From positions 34,467,686 through 34,531,685 of the forward strand of contig NC_083604.1 of assembly GCF_029168945.1 (NCBI RefSeq): 64,000 nucleotides of DNA, given 5' to 3'. This stretch comes from Cannabis sativa (Eukaryota > Streptophyta > Magnoliopsida > Rosales > Cannabaceae). The notes under the pieces are model-generated. The model searched no databases. It worked only from the letters and a program-made list of their open reading frames with translations, and was not told the origin of the DNA. Shown in pieces: positions 34,945-48,043 of this stretch. Every line of letters begins with the position of its first letter. The first letter of the stretch is position 1. A program made the position numbers and the translations under genes.

Positions 34945-37900
34945 GCACCGAGAGCTCCAGCGATACCTTCTCCAGCCAGGGTGTTCGCTATCACTCAGGC
35001 TGAGGCAGATGCCAGCCCATCAGTTGTCACAGGTCAGCTTTCTATTAACAACTCGCTATATTCAGTGCTGTTTGATTCTGGGGCTACACATTCTTATGTG
35101 GCGGCCAGAGTCTTTAGTAAATTGGGTAGACCCTATGATAGATATGAATCAGGGTTTGGAACCCTGTTACCTGGCGGAGAATTGGTTATCTCCAATAGGT
35201 GCATTAGGTCTATGCCGATCAGGATAGATGGTAGAGAGTTAAGCACTGATCTGATAGAGATGAGTTTAGTCGAATTCGATATTATTCTAGGAATGGATTT
35301 CCTATCTAAATATTCGGCGAGCATTGACTGTAAAAGGAAGATGGTGGTCTTCCAACCGGAAAGTGAAGAACCGTTTGTATTTGTGGGTTCAGTTCAGGGA
35401 TCTCGGATCCCGGTGATCTCGGCTATGTCAGCGAGAGAATTGTTGCACGGCGGTTGCTTAGGGTTTCTGGCCGTGGTGGTGGACACCACTCGGCCAGATA
35501 CCATTCGGCCAGAGGACATCAGGGTGGTTCGGGAATTTTTGGATGTTTTTCCCGAAGAACTTCCAGGGTTACCACCTCAGCGGGAGATTGATTTCGTGAT
35601 TGACTTGGCACCAGGGGTGGAACCGGTTTCCAAAGCCCCGTATAGGATGGCTCTAGCTGAACTTAAGGAATTAAAGATTCAGCTCCAAGGGTTGCTTGAC
35701 ATAGTGTTCATTCGGCCCAGTGTGTCACCCTGGGGAGCCCCGGTATTGTTCGTCAAGAAGAAGGATGGATCTATGAGGATGTGCATCGACTACAGGGAGT
35801 TGAACCAGCTAACGGTGAAGAATAAATATCCATTACCTAGGATCGATGACTTGTTCGATCAGCTTCAGGGGAAGACGGTCTTTTCTAAGATTGATCTCCG
35901 TTCGGGTTATCATCAGTTGAGAATCCGAGAGGAGGACATTCCAAAGACGGCTTTCCGCAGTAGGTATGGACATTACGAGTTTCTGGTTATGTCATTTGGA
36001 CTAACCAATGCTCCTGCAGCATTCATGGACCTGATGAATAGAGTATTCAAGGATTTCCTCGATATCTGTGTGATTGTGTTTATCGACGACATCCTCGTGT
36101 ACTCTCAATCAAAAGAGGAGCATGAGTTACATCTTCAGATGGTACTGCAACGACTTCGAGAACATAAGCTATATGCCAAGTTCAAGAAATGTGAGTTCTG
36201 GCTATCTCAGGTGTCCTTCCTAAGGCACATTGTGAGCAAAGATGGGATCAAGGTAGATCCTGGGAAGATTGAATCCGTCAGGGATTGGCCGAGACCGAAG
36301 ACAGTGACAGAGATCAGAAGCTTCTTGGGTTTAGCCGGGTACTACCGTAGGTTCGTCGAAGGGTTCTCTAAAATTTCAATGCCCCTAACCGAACTTACAA
36401 AGAAGAATCAGAGATTTATTTGGTCAGATAAGTGCGAAGCTAGCTTTCAGGAGCTAAAACAGAGGTTAATTACTGCTCCAGTGCTAGCTTTGCCTTCGGA
36501 CAAGGAGAAGTTCGTAGTATATTGTGACGCATCCAAACAGGGTTTGGGGTGTGTGTTGATGCAAGCCGATCGGGTCATCGCTTATGCCTCCCGTCAGTTA
36601 AAGGATTATGAACAGCGATACCCGACTCATGATCTAGAATTGGACGCAGTGGTTTTTGCACTGAAGATTTGGCGGCATTACCTTTACGGGGAGAAGTGTG
36701 AGATCTATACCGACCATAAAAGTCTCAAGTTTTTCTTTACTCAGAAGGATTTGAATATGAGACAAAGGCGTTGGTTGGAATTAGTGAAGGATTATGATTG
36801 TGAGATCCTTTATCATCCCGGAAAAGCCAATGTAGTGGCCGATGCCCTGAGCAGAAAGGGTCCCGGGCAAGTAGCTAGTATGATTCAGATCTCACCTCAG
36901 CTAGCAGAGGATATGGTTAGATCCAGCATTGAGTTTGTGATAGGTCAGCTTCACAACTTAACGCTGCAATCTGATCTGTTGGAAAGAATAAAAGTCGCTC
37001 AGATGACAGATCCGGAGTTAGTGAAGATCCGAGATGAGGTGTTGGCTGGTCAGGCCAAGGACTTTTCAGTGTCAGACAGTGGGATGCTTTTGTATAAAGC
37101 CAGGGTTTGTGTTCCGAACAGTGTGGAACTTAGGAATGAGATCTTTGAGGAGGCTCATTCTACCCTGTATTCTCTGCATCCCGGCACCACTAAGATGTAC
37201 CAAGATTTGAAACCGTACTTCTGGTGGAGCGGTATGAAGAAGAATTTGGTAGAATTCGTATCGAGATGCCTCACTTGTCAGCAGATTAAGGCTGAACATC
37301 AGAGACCAGCAGGGTTGTTGCAGCCTCTAACCCTACCAGAATGGAAATGGGAGGATATTACGATGGATTTTGTGGTCGGGTTACCTAGGACCACGGGTTT
37401 ATTTGATTCCATCTGGGTAGTGGTGGATCGATTTACGAAATCTACTCATTTTCTGCCGGTTAGAACAACATTTTCAGTGGATCAGTTGGCGGAACTGTAT
37501 GTCAGAGAGATAGTAAGACTTCACGGGGTACCGAAGTCTATAGTTTCGGACAGGGATCCGAAGTTCACCTCCAAATTTTGGCAAAGTTTGCAACGGGCAA
37601 TGGGTACAAGGCTGAAATTTAGTACAGCATTCCATTCTCAGACAGATGGTCAGTCCGAAAGGACAATTCAGATATTGGAGGACATGTTGAGAGTCTGTGT
37701 TATGGACTTTGAAGGCTCATGGAATAAGTATCTACCGTTGATAGAATTTTCTTACAACAACAGTTATCAGAGTACAATAGGGATGGCTCCCTATGAACTG
37801 TTGTACGGTAGGAAATGTAGATCCCCTATCCACTGGGATGAGACAGGGGAAAGGAAATACCTAGGTCCAGAGTCAGTTCAGCGGACCAATGAGGCGATAG

Positions 37901-38046
37901 AGAAGATAAAAGCTAGAATGCTTGCCTTACAGAGCAGACAGAAGAGTTACGCAGATCCGAAACGCAGAAATGTTGAGTTCCAAGTAGGGGAACATGTGTT
38001 TTTACGGGTATCTCCGATGAAGGGGATTAAACGTTTCGGGAAATGA
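34945..38046 (+). CDS. pol: Chromovirus Pol (protease, RT, RNase H, integrase)
   Basis: In frame with gag; the first ATG after the stop is not conserved as a start, the ORF from 34981 simply begins at one codon in. Protease: [11 protein letters not shown] (about 35068-35100). Reverse transcriptase: motifs [11 protein letters not shown] and FIDDILVYS, with the catalytic FIDD in place of YVDD at about 36080, as is usual in gypsy elements. RNase [13 protein letters not shown], the Glu in [11 protein letters not shown], and IYTDHKSL. Integrase: H-x-H...CLTCQQ zinc finger, then Asp in [10 protein letters not shown], Asp in SDRDPKF, and Glu in [18 protein letters not shown] at 38044-38046 interrupts the GPY/F region. 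All catalytic residues appear to be present. Confidence 0.93.
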   Translation, partial: APRAPAIPSPARVFAITQAEADASPSVVTGQLSINNSLYSVLFDSGATHSYVAARVFSKLGRPYDRYESGFGTLLPGGELVISNRCIRSMPIRIDGRELSTDLIEMSLVEFDIILGMDFLSKYSASIDCKRKMVVFQPESEEPFVFVGSVQGSRIPVISAMSARELLHGGCLGFLAVVVDTTRPDTIRPEDIRVVREFLDVFPEELPGLPPQREIDFVIDLAPGVEPVSKAPYRMALAELKELKIQLQGLLDIVFIRPSVSPWGAPVLFVKKKDGSMRMCIDYRELNQLTVKNKYPLPRIDDLFDQLQGKTVFSKIDLRSGYHQLRIREEDIPKTAFRSRYGHYEFLVMSFGLTNAPAAFMDLMNRVFKDFLDICVIVFIDDILVYSQSKEEHELHLQMVLQRLREHKLYAKFKKCEFWLSQVSFLRHIVSKDGIKVDPGKIESVRDWPRPKTVTEIRSFLGLAGYYRRFVEGFSKISMPLTELTKKNQRFIWSDKCEASFQELKQRLITAPVLALPSDKEKFVVYCDASKQGLGCVLMQADRVIAYASRQLKDYEQRYPTHDLELDAVVFALKIWRHYLYGEKCEIYTDHKSLKFFFTQKDLNMRQRRWLELVKDYDCEILYHPGKANVVADALSRKGPGQVASMIQISPQLAEDMVRSSIEFVIGQLHNLTLQSDLLERIKVAQMTDPELVKIRDEVLAGQAKDFSVSDSGMLLYKARVCVPNSVELRNEIFEEAHSTLYSLHPGTTKMYQDLKPYFWWSGMKKNLVEFVSRCLTCQQIKAEHQRPAGLLQPLTLPEWKWEDITMDFVVGLPRTTGLFDSIWVVVDRFTKSTHFLPVRTTFSVDQLAELYVREIVRLHGVPKSIVSDRDPKFTSKFWQSLQRAMGTRLKFSTAFHSQTDGQSERTIQILEDMLRVCVMDFEGSWNKYLPLIEFSYNNSYQSTIGMAPYELLYGRKCRSPIHWDETGERKYLGPESVQRTNEAIEKIKARMLALQSRQKSYADPKRRNVEFQVGEHVFLRVSPMKGIKRFGK

Positions 38047-38439
38047 GGCAAGTTATGCCCTAGATTTACAGGACCTTTCGAGATTCTCGAGAAGATAGGT
38101 CAAGTGGCATATCGGTTAGCATTGCCTCCAGCCTTATCAGCAGTTCACAACGTATTCCATGTCTCGATGTTGAGGAAATACGTTTCAGATCCCTCTCATA
38201 TACTCAGTTATGAGAGTCTTCAGCTACAGCCAGACATGACTTATGAGGAACAGCCAGTGCAGATCCTGGATAAAAAGGATAAAGTCCTTCGGAATAAGAC
38301 CATAGCGTTGGTGAAGGTTCTCTGGAGAAACAGCAAGGTGGAGGAAGCCACCTGGGAGCTAGAGTCAGATATGAGAGCTCAATATCCAGAGTTATTCAGG
38401 TTAGATTTCGGGGACGAAATCCTTTTAAGGGGGGGATAG
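38047..38439 (+). CDS. Chromovirus integrase C-terminus with chromodomain (beyond internal stop)
   Basis: Same frame as pol. After the TGA the GPY/F module continues (FTGPFEILEKIGQVAYRL), then HNVFHVSMLRKY, then a chromodomain (VLRNKTIALVKVLWR, EEATWELESDMR), ending at TAG 38437-38439. The chromodomain is known in chromoviruses to steer integration towards heterochromatin. Because the TGA falls just before it, a normally terminated protein would lack the chromodomain. Confidence 0.9.
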   Translation, partial: GKLCPRFTGPFEILEKIGQVAYRLALPPALSAVHNVFHVSMLRKYVSDPSHILSYESLQLQPDMTYEEQPVQILDKKDKVLRNKTIALVKVLWRNSKVEEATWELESDMRAQYPELFRLDFGDEILLRGG

Positions 38440-38440
38440 T
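38425..38440 (+). other. Polypurine tract of the chromovirus
   Basis: Purine-rich run aagggggggata just before the 3' LTR start TGTAAAG at 38441. Confidence 0.75.
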
Positions 38441-40692
38441 TGTAAAGCCCGCATAGTTAATTTGGAAATTATCAGTTAATTATGATTATTTATGAAATTA
38501 TTTATAGCTATTTAAATAATTTATTACTGTTATTTATGGAATTCAGAAATGCATGGTTATGTTATTCAGTAGTTTTCATATGTTGCATTTCCGGTGCCCG
38601 GTATTTTGGAACTCGGCGTTTGGCTCAGTAGAAATCACAACTTAGTATGTTAGTAGTTTGGGGACGGGTTTTAGACATTGGGAATGTCGGGAATGGCCGG
38701 GAATTTAGAATGTCCCAAAAATACCCCTTTAGTGTTTTTTATGAGAATTTAATATGGAGGGGCAAAATGGTCTTTTTGCCCCAATGACTTTTTGTATTTT
38801 ATGATTTTATTAAATTGAAAAATAATTGCTTAAGTGTTTATTTGATGGCTGAAATAATATGGTATATGTGGCATTTACTCATTTTCCTTCTCATTTCAAC
38901 ACTTAGAAAATAAAATTGAAAATCTTGAAAAGAAACTCTCTCAAGCTCTCTCTCTCTTGTTCGGCCAAGACTTGGCTGCTAGGGCTGGGTTTTTCTCCTC
39001 AAAAGCTTGTAATTTTCAACTCATCTTTGTGTAATCCTAGTCAAGGTTTGATCACTTGTAACTACCCTTTTGTGTTTTCTTGAATTTTAAGTAAATTGAT
39101 GAAATGCATGCATGATTTTGATATATGTTGCTGCTGTGATTCTTGTTGTTGTTTCTGAGATTTAAGCATGTTAATTTGTGGTTATTTAGGTTATTAGCAA
39201 TGAATATTAATTGCTTTGCTCAAGTTTGGAATTTTTAGCTAAAAATATGGTTTTCAAAGAGAATTGGTTAGATTCTGTTTCTGTGTTGTTGCTGTGGTTT
39301 TTAATAGTTTTCAGAGGTGATTTTATGCTAGTTTAAGTAGAATTAAACTAGTGGAATGCATGATTAGGTGGTTTTGCTCAAGTTTGAGTTTAGAACTCAA
39401 AGCTTGAGCTCCAATGGCATTTTTAGTGTTTGAGGTTTCTGGGTTGTTTTGATGCCTTGGATATGTTCTAGGGAAGGTATAGAACAGGTCTGGAAAGTTT
39501 GAATCAATTTGGGGTTGAATTGGTCGAGTTATGATTATTTGATGTTGCTGCCTGCGAGGAACCAGAATTCCGGTTGTGCATCCGGAATTCCGGATGAGGG
39601 TCCTGAATTTCCCAGAACCGGAATTCCGGTTGGGCAACCGGTCTACCGGTTGGGGAATTTTCAGAACCCGTGTTTTTCCTCGTTTTTATGTTTTAAGGGG
39701 TATTGCCATGCTTTTTATCGATAGGGAAACTTTTAGTTCCTAGTTTAAGTCCCCGGGAAGTGATTTAGCGTGTCACTTATAGCGTTGTGATTTTTATGGT
39801 TTAGGAGCCAGTAATCCGCCGCTCAGCTTCAGTTCCAGTCAGGTTGACCGGCACACCTGAATTCGGAATCCAGGTAAGATTAGTATAACAGTATGCATAT
39901 GTAGATTACATGTTTAGCGTGCATGTAGGAAGCCTGCTAGATTACATTAGTTATGTATATAGGCTTCGAACCATCCAACCCTGTCACGTCGGTACGAGTG
40001 GAGTATGACCAGCATGCCGGAGTATGGCCCGGTTCGGCCGTCAGGGCTGACATTTGGTTGGTGGTTCCGTGCTATTGACCTATCCCGTCGGTACGAGTGG
40101 AGTATGACCATGCCCAAGCCTGGAAGTATGACCGGTTCGACCAATCAGGAGGATACTTGTCAATAGTACCGTCCCTGTGAACGTTCAAAACTCAGTACCA
40201 TGTTGGACATGGCAGTAGTGGCTCAGTACCATGTTGGACATGGCAGTAGCGGGACTCAGTATCGTGTTGGACACGGCAGTTAGAATTATGTATGAGTATT
40301 ATTATGCTTTTCTTACTGAGTCTGTCGACTCACAGTTCTACGTTATGTGTAGGTAAAGGCAAGGCTAGAGCTGATGGACCGTGAGCGAGCTTGAGAAGAT
40401 TGTACATGTCGGGGCGGTTAGGCCTGGAGCGTATGATCATCGGGACAGCGAGGCTGATTTTTGTAACTGGTCGTTAGACGACTTTTATTTTTGTAACAGT
40501 TAAACAGTTAAATCTTTTTGTAAATGATTTTATAATCGGGATCCCGAGTCTTTTGTAATATTATTTTATAAGTTTAATTAAAAAGCAAAATTTTAATTAA
40601 TCACGTTTTTCCATAAACCTCGTTGATTAGCAACGAGCTGCACAGTATGTTTAAAACTCACGTAATACGCCTATGGTAGTTAGGGTGTTACA
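38441..40692 (+). repeat. 3' LTR of the chromovirus
   Basis: 2,252 bp, nearly identical to the 5' LTR except for clustered differences at about 39806-40165 compared with 32596-32950. It contains the same hairpins (GGGGCAAAA/TTTTGCCCC at 38759-38782) and a more perfect fourth palindrome, CAACCGGTCTACCGGTTG. Confidence 0.95.
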
Positions 40693-40995
40693 CTCTCTCT
40701 CTCTGTCACGCCCACCACTTCTCCTCTCTTCACTTGAGATTTTCCATCTTTGATTCCTATATTGTAATCTTAAGAGAGTTATCTCAGATCCCACCTATAG
40801 CGATCTAAATAGTTTTCTCTCTTGGTATCAATACAACTAAAAGGGGAGTAGGTCATTACCCGCTAACTAAAGGACATAACCTCTATAAAATATTGTGTTC
40901 TTTTACTTTCTTGTTCTTATTGTGTAACACATGGTAAGCATCAACATTAATATGACTCCACTATCGGTAGCCCAAATTTGAGGTCATCAATCTTT

Positions 40996-43530
40996 TAAAA
41001 TAATGATTTTTATTTTAAGACATTTTATCTCCATTGTTGGTCTTACATGGTTATTGTTTTTCAATGGGACCTGGAGGCGCTAGATTTCGTCCTCCAACCA
41101 TTGAACATTAGCAACGTAAGATCTCAAAAGATAAGTATTTTGTAATTTTTTTTCTAGTAGACTCATCCCTACGATGACTACTTAGAATTGAATTTACAAA
41201 TATGAAACAATAGTAGAAGCTCATAAAATAAGAATAAGCTTGATGCTCGCCTACCGGGACAACATTGGATTCTTATTTTGATTGAATAAAAATTGCTAAA
41301 ATGACATCTATTTTGGATGAGCTGACAATTCTATTCAACTAATGATATCTTTGACTCTTGCCTAGTGGGACACTCATATCATCTAGTTGAAAACCTTAGA
41401 AAATATTTAATATATGTTTATTTTGTATTTTTCTCATATCTTCATTACTTGCTAAATGTTTAAAAATTTCCAAAGATGTGTATGAATTTTTATTAAACCT
41501 AAGATTGACTTCTATCTATTGATAATTGTAGTTTCCACAAATGACTTTAAACAATCCAATTGTGACACTATTATTTGACAACAAGCTCTCTAGAGCTAAC
41601 TTCATCAAGTGGAAAGAGAACATTAATATTACTCTCACAGGTGAAAACTCTTTGTTTGTGCTAACTGAAGAAGAGCCTGAGTAACCACGTGAGAATGCAA
41701 ACAAGATAGTAAGAGATAGATATGAGCATTGGCAGAATCCTAACAACAAAGCTCGTTTCTTTATACTTTCTAGCATGGTTGATACCTTGAAAACAAGGTT
41801 TGCTAACACTCTCATGGCTGTTGAGATCATGAATCAGCTAACTCAAATTTTTGGAAAGGCATAGGATCAAGCTCATTTTGATGCAATAAAGAACTTCATC
41901 AATGCGCGGATGAAACCAAATCAAAATGTCCGTGATCACCTACTCTAGATGGCTAGTTATTTCTAAGAAGCTGAGATCTATGGAGCTATTATAGATCAAG
42001 AAACTCAAGTGAGTTTGATTCTCAATAGTTTATCTCTAGCTTTTCTACCCTTTACTTCAAACTATGTTATGAACAAGTTAACTTTTGACTTTCACAAGCT
42101 GATAATAACCTTCAGACATTTGAGAGTTTGATTCAAGGCCTGTAGAAAGGAGGTAAAAAAGCTCCTAATTCTCCTAATACTACTAATGGTACGACCAAAG
42201 TTGAGACAAATATTGCTTCTACTTCAAAAACCAACAAGAAAAAGAAGTGGACCAACAACAAAAACAAGCCTCTTAAACCTGTTGACATAGCTAATAAGGG
42301 TAAAAGGCTGCTAATTCAAAAGCGAAGGGAAAAGGAAAATGCTTCTTTTGCAATGAAAAGGACCACTGGACACCCTAATGTCCTATGTTTTTGGCAAAGA
42401 ATCAAGGTATTTCTAATTTAATTGTTGAGAATTCATGTATTTTAGAGAATTATTATCCCTTTAGGTTATTAATTCTAGACCTACTAACCATGTATATGTT
42501 CTTCTTATTTTAGATCCAGCTGCTTAAACTTGGATTATAATCTTAGAGAGTTCAAATGAATAGTTGGACAAAAAGGTGAAAAATGTCCAAGATAGAAGAC
42601 AAAGCTCAAAACTTTAAATTTCATTAATTGTTTTATTTTTTAGACAATTTAATTACAATTTAGTTTGAAAATTCTATTTCCTTTTTCAAGTCATTAAAAA
42701 CAATTATTATGACATTTTTTAGAGAATTAATTTAATTTTTTTCTCTTTTAAAAGGATTTCATTATGAGTTACTTTTATAGAATTGTGATTTATATTATCT
42801 AACATATACACCTACGCCAATACCAAAATTATTTATCTTATTATTATGTGTTTTATATTTATTGTAGATACAACATCTACGGTATACATCTTGTTAATAT
42901 TTTTTAACAAGATAATCTCTACAAAGAGGTAATACCACATAAACACTTGAACCATAAAAATAGTGTATATGCATAATTGTCAATCCTTAAGCAATTATAA
43001 TGATTTTTTTTAATAACAGACCTTGCGATCTGGGTGGAAAAGTAATTGATATATGCATTTTAAAGATCTTTTATAATAGACTCTAGATTATATTCAAAAC
43101 ACCACAGAATATCTATAACACACATATTTTGATTAGACATAGCTATAACATTCTACTCAAATCCCTCAAATATTAAAATACTTTTTCTGAGTAGATTAAG
43201 GGTGGACAATTTCATGACTACCAAACTAGCAAAATATATTTTTGCTCTTGATCCTGTATATATTCCATTATCTCCTACAATAGTAATAGATACCACTAAA
43301 GTCCCTGGACATAGAATCACAATACCTTATTATTGACGGTGAGAACTCGTCAACAACCTTTTGGCCAAAAAATCAACTTATGCTTCAAATTCAGAAATGA
43401 GATAGAAATTAAGATGAAATATAAACTCAAAATTCTCTCTTAAAATGGAGAAATTCTATTGATTTTGATATGGTTTTACAAGTATGATTTTCCAACCCCC
43501 TCTCACATCTGAGAGAGGGGTATTTCCATC
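40996..43530 (+). mobile_element. Old gag-only copia relative H (interior only)
   Basis: Diverged + copy with leader modules, broken gag and a pol-less tail; no LTR is recognisable on either side. The leader part has decayed copies of the repeated motif at 41242-41261 and 41353-41372 and a hairpin TTCAATGG/CCATTGAA enclosing GGAGG/CCTCC at about 41069-41109. The tail to about 43150 resembles 16900-17220 of element A. Near 43500 is a stem CCCCTCTC/GAGAGGGG that I cannot assign. Confidence 0.7.
41541..42420 (+). pseudogene. gag: Degenerate copia gag of H
   Basis: Starts with ATG in the context of the family gag (LFDNKLSRANFIKWKENI, compare LTENKLNGSNFNKWNENI in A) and ends with a damaged zinc knuckle, CFFCNEKDHW then a stop before the last Cys. 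Several stops (the first TAA soon after ENSLFVLTEEEPE) and frame shifts are present. A stretch at about 42450-42530 resembles the protease start, as in A, so pol was lost at a similar place. Confidence 0.8.
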
Positions 43531-46118
43531 TTATTTTAAATCAATCAATTAAATGAAAAAATCATTGATTGAAGTTGGCCCAAGAATTAATTAAAATAAA
43601 TAATTAATTTACAACTCAATCTATTTTTCAAAATAAAAAATTCGAAAAATATTGCATAAATAAAATGCAATTTTTCGAAATTGATTAAGAAAATAAAGAA
43701 AAAATATATATTGAAAATTATTTAAATTTAAGTTGAAAAATTAAATTTCAACCTAAAAATAATGTTCTACTTAATTAAGTGTCATGAAAAATCAATAAAT
43801 ATTTAAGTATCATGATGAAAATCAACTTAGATATTTAGATTTTTCAAGTTAATTAAATGTATTAAATTCAAGAAATAATAATTAAGTGTAGAGAAGGCTT
43901 AATTATTAATTTCTAATTTAATACTAGGAAAAATATACTTAATAAAATTGTACCCAAATTAATTATTTAAATAATTAATTTCACAAAGTATAATATTTTC
44001 CTATTTAAATATTAGAATTAACAAGTAGTCTAGAAATTACTCTAGAAAATATCTTATTTGACTAAGTATCTTTTCAAAAATTTGAAAAATATCTAATTTA
44101 AGTTATATAGAAAAAATCTAAAACTTAAATAATTTGAAATTTAGATTGAATTAAATATCAAAAATTAAGTTATAACCACTTAATTTGAAGATATCTTTTT
44201 AAGTTAATATTCGAAAAGATATTAACCTAAAAAATATCTAAAATATTCCATTTTAAGTTAATATTCGGAAAGATATTAACTTAAAAAATATCTTAAGAAT
44301 CTTTAATAACTAATGCTTAGGATTCCTCAACTTGATTTAAAATTTAAATCAAATATTCAAATTTAAGTTAGATAAGAAAAATCAGTTGATACAACTAATG
44401 TATAACTTAAATATGAATATTTAATTAAATAAGCTCCAGAAAGAATCTAGTTAGTTAAAATTCTATATTTAATTAAATACAAGAAAAATACAAATAGTTT
44501 GTCTAGAAATAATATCTAAACTAAAAGTGCTTTTCTTAAAATTAACTTTAAAATATTAAAATGAAAAATAAATTTTTATATATTTTAAAAGTTAATTATG
44601 TTGCTAATTCAATTTTATTAGGTCAAACTAATATAATTAACCTAGTACAGTTATTCAAATCAGGCAAATGGGCCTTCACAATTGGGGTAGTTCATGTGAG
44701 GGGGTGCTGGGTTCAGTATGTCATACCCACTTCTATGGCTCCCAACTCTCACACAAGGCCCAAAAGAGAGGAATTTAGCCTTAAAATAAATAACTGTTAT
44801 TAATTGAATAGGTCCAAGAACTAAATGGACCTAAATAAAATCTATCATGGTGTGACATTTTATTTAGCAACAACCTATATGCATCTATATTAAAACAAAA
44901 TAAACATATAGGCTCACACAGGTACACACTTGGATGGATCCTATCATGTTGCTAGGTCATACACAGATGAAAGAAGATTGTAAAATATACCTGTTACAAA
45001 TTATTAACTTGACCAAGGGAGCCATCAGATCATTAGATCTGGCAAAAAGTAACCATGGCTATTTGCAATAAAGTAATAATAGGTTTTGAAAAACTTACAC
45101 ACAAGCTAAAACCACATACTCCTACAACAAGGTTAGCTGGATAGTTGGAAGTACGATTTATTTAATTTTAAATAAATAAATTTCGAAATTAATAATTAAA
45201 TAAAAATATTTAATTTTAAAAAATAAATAAATAATTTAATTTTCGAAAAAAAAATAAAAAAAATAATTATTTATTTTCGAAAATAAATAAAAAAAATGTT
45301 ACTTTAAATTTTGAAACTATTTAAAAAATAAATATTTAAAATTAAACCTACAATTTTGAAAAATTAGGTTTCAACCAACTTAAATATCATTTCAAAATTT
45401 GCTAACTACTTTTAAAAATTAAATGTTATTTTATAAATAAAAATTAAATAAAAATTAGAAAAGATAAATTTAATATCTTTTTCAGATTTTAAATTTAATT
45501 TGAATAAATAAAATAACAAAATTTAAAAGTTAGCAAAATATCTTACATCTATTTAAAATTACATGATTATAGTTATCTTATTTTAAATTTAAATAAGGTC
45601 AAATTATTTAAAAAGATTTAATTTAAAAATATTTAAAATCTTACCTAAAATTTAAAAATAAGATAAGATATAATCAAATTTAAAAATAAGATAGATAATT
45701 AAGCAATAAGATAGATATTTACTATTTTAAAATTCAAATTACACTAATATCTTGAATTAAATTTAAAAAATATTAAATTAATTAATAATGATAATTAGAA
45801 TTGAATTAGGGATAGTAAATCTATAAATACAAAACTACACAAAAAATCGGAAGTTAATTCCATGAAAAAGCATGAAAAAACGAAAAAATTGTGAGTTGTA
45901 CGGACAGTTTTCGCGATCGCAGGAAAATTTCAGCACAACTCCGATTTTTTCCATACTATCCAATAAAAATAATTCCAGAAACAGAATCGCAATTATTTTT
46001 ACGAAAAATTCACAAACATCAATCAATAATCAAATAACACTCAATACAAAATGATACCATCCAAAAACAAACAAACAATCGTTTTAAACTCCAAATTTCT
46101 TGCAAGTAAATCAATTAC
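43531..46118 (-). other. Leader of I
   Basis: AT-rich, noncoding. Conserved hairpin TGGGCCTT 44669-44676 / AAGGCCCA 44755-44762 and stem CCTATATG 44874-44881 / CATATAGG 44905-44912. Palindrome GCGATCGC is near 45913, in the position of the GC-rich island. Confidence 0.75.
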
Positions 46119-46134
46119 CATGACTCTGATACCA
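46119..46134 (-). other. Primer-binding site of I
   Basis: The rc reads TGGTATCAGAGTCATG, 2 nt from the LTR end; it matches the initiator-Met PBS with one change. Confidence 0.82.
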
Positions 46135-46136
46135 GT

Positions 46137-48043
46137 TGTTGGAATTTATTTAACCAGGATCTTAGATCTACTCACAAGTATGTTGTTTAAACACCCTAAA
46201 TATGAACTTTCTAAAACGATAAATTAAACACATATAAAGTTAAGAAAACCTTACATTGATGCAGCGGAATTAATGTCTCCTTCCACTCAGATCTCTAACC
46301 CTTGTATCCTTTCTGTAGCAGAGTATAATCAAGATCTGAGCCCGAATGTCCTTCTTCTTCAAGTTTGATCCTTCACAGTCTTCCAATCTATGATTGAGTT
46401 ACTGCTTGCTGTGTGTGGGCACTCACTCTTTCACTAGGGTTTGAAATTGATGAAGGGAAAAGAGAATAGGGATTTTGGCCAGGTATAGAGAGTGGGGAAG
46501 GCTCAGTTTTTCTGAAGAGAGAAATTTCTGTCAGAAAAGGTTATTAAAACTTATGATTTGACTGAGCCATCACTTTCTATTTATCGGCAACTACTAGGTT
46601 TAGGTTAGGAATTATTTGGCATTAAAATAATGAAAATATTAATTTGAAAAAACTCATTAAGTGGCCGGCCAAGGTGTTATAGTGGGCCCCACTTGATTTT
46701 GCAGTTTTATCAAATTTTATCTCTATTTTCTCAAAAACGCTAATTTTCCAATTCTAACCTTTTAAATGCCAAAACTAATTATTTAATAACTAAAATAGAT
46801 TATTAAATAATATTGTCATTTAATTTAATTATTAATTAGACATATAAAGTCTATTAATAAATAAATAAACCTAGAAACTCTTTTCTTTACAGTTTCACCC
46901 CTGCTTAGTGAAAATTCATAAAATTAAACATAGTCTAACTTTAGAATTATAATTGATCAAGCACGAATCAATTAATGAGTCTTACAAGCAGAATGTTCTC
47001 AACTAGAATGGGGACCATGGATCTATATGCTGAGCTTCCAATAAGTGAACCAAATTTACCAAGTAAATTCCTACTTATTAATTCTTCGTTGAATCCACTC
47101 TTAGAACTTAGAATTGCACTCTCAGACTTATATAGAGCATATTGTATGTTCCACGATATCAATATGCTATCTCATTTAACCATTGTTATAATCTTATTGT
47201 GATTTAAAGATCCTCTATATAGATGATCTACATCGAGATGGGATTTCTTTACCGTTCTCACCCTCAATGTATTTTGCCCCTTAAAACACTTAGCTACCTG
47301 TAAATGGTGTTTAATGATCTAATGATTAGTCAGTTAAACAAGAGCTCATCCATTTACTTCTATTTGCTAAGCTCGAAGGTAATCATCACTTGACTTCTAT
47401 ACACCAGTAGAAGCTATAGATTCCATATTTATGTTCAGCACTCCCACTCAATCATACTATCATGTTCCCAAAATATACGTATCACCCTGACCCAAAAGTA
47501 GGCTTAACTAATAAATCTAAGAACATGAATAGCACTCCTGAGTTGAGCCTAAGCATATCAGGATTTAGATTCTTTTAATCTTAAGATCAACTACTGATAT
47601 TGACTTGGAAAGATATGTATAACGGTAAGTTTGTAATATCTTAACTTAGTTGCAAGATCGGTCCAGTCCAATGTATACTCCATACATTCGAAACTAGTAT
47701 ACTTTACTAATGTCCTGGAAAGAACATAACACTTACTCCAAGTGTAAGTATACATCATCGCTGATTATCACATTAGTGTAAACCCAATAACACTGATGAA
47801 ACAGGGACCAAAACTTTTGATTCATATGATCACAATCACATTCCACTGTGTTGACGATACTGTAATTGTGAATAAACATATGATCTGGATTTAACTGATT
47901 TTGTGTGTATGAATGTAATAAACATATTAAACATATTAAACCATTAGCATGTAGAATTCATGCAAACATCAATCACTTCAAATTTCTTATATTGATAACT
48001 AATCAGATTGTAAAGAGTTTAATTTAGGGCGTAAAACCCAACA
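46137..48043 (-). repeat. LTR shared by elements I (5') and D (3')
   Basis: 1,907 bp, tgttggaa...cccaaca on +. It is flanked by a PBS on the left and a PPT on the right, which shows that it serves two element bodies. A-type subfamily. TATA-like region CTATTTATCG is at 46578-46587. Confidence 0.9.

Larger units (their letters stand above)
31225..40692 (+). mobile_element. Nearly complete Ty3-gypsy chromovirus (Tekay/Del-like)
   Basis: 9,468 bp: LTR 31225-33468, PBS 33472, gag, pol, C-terminal chromodomain, PPT, LTR 38441-40692. Target duplication CTCTC is at 31220-31224 and 40693-40697, inside a CT microsatellite. Integrase lies after RNase H and a chromodomain follows it, which defines chromoviruses. 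LTRs of 2.2 kb fit the Tekay/Del branch. Only two stop codons break the polyprotein and the LTRs are nearly identical over most of their length, so this is the youngest element here. Base composition is clearly richer in G and C than its surroundings. Confidence 0.96.
30699..40929 (+). repeat. Old LTR split by the chromovirus (30699-31224 plus 40698-40929)
   Basis: If the chromovirus and one TSD copy are removed, a sequence of about 758 bp starts TGTTATCCC after a purine tract and ends GTGTAACA, with TGTTA/TAACA ends. A TATA box (ctatataaag, about 31142) is followed by a C-and-A-rich stretch as in a transcription start region. The boundaries are inferred from the terminal repeats only. Confidence 0.4.
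43531..48043 (-). mobile_element. 5' fragment of copia derivative I
   Basis: Minus strand: LTR 48043-46137, PBS 46134-46119, leader to about 43531, where it stops against H. It shares its LTR with element D on the right, so D and I form an LTR-interior-LTR-interior array, as left by unequal recombination. Confidence 0.78.

Noticed and set aside
43480..43530. Strong hairpin CCCCTCTC/GAGAGGGG as a possible terminator or MITE end
   Set aside because: A single occurrence, no terminal repeats or TSD around it, and bacterial-type terminators are not relevant here.
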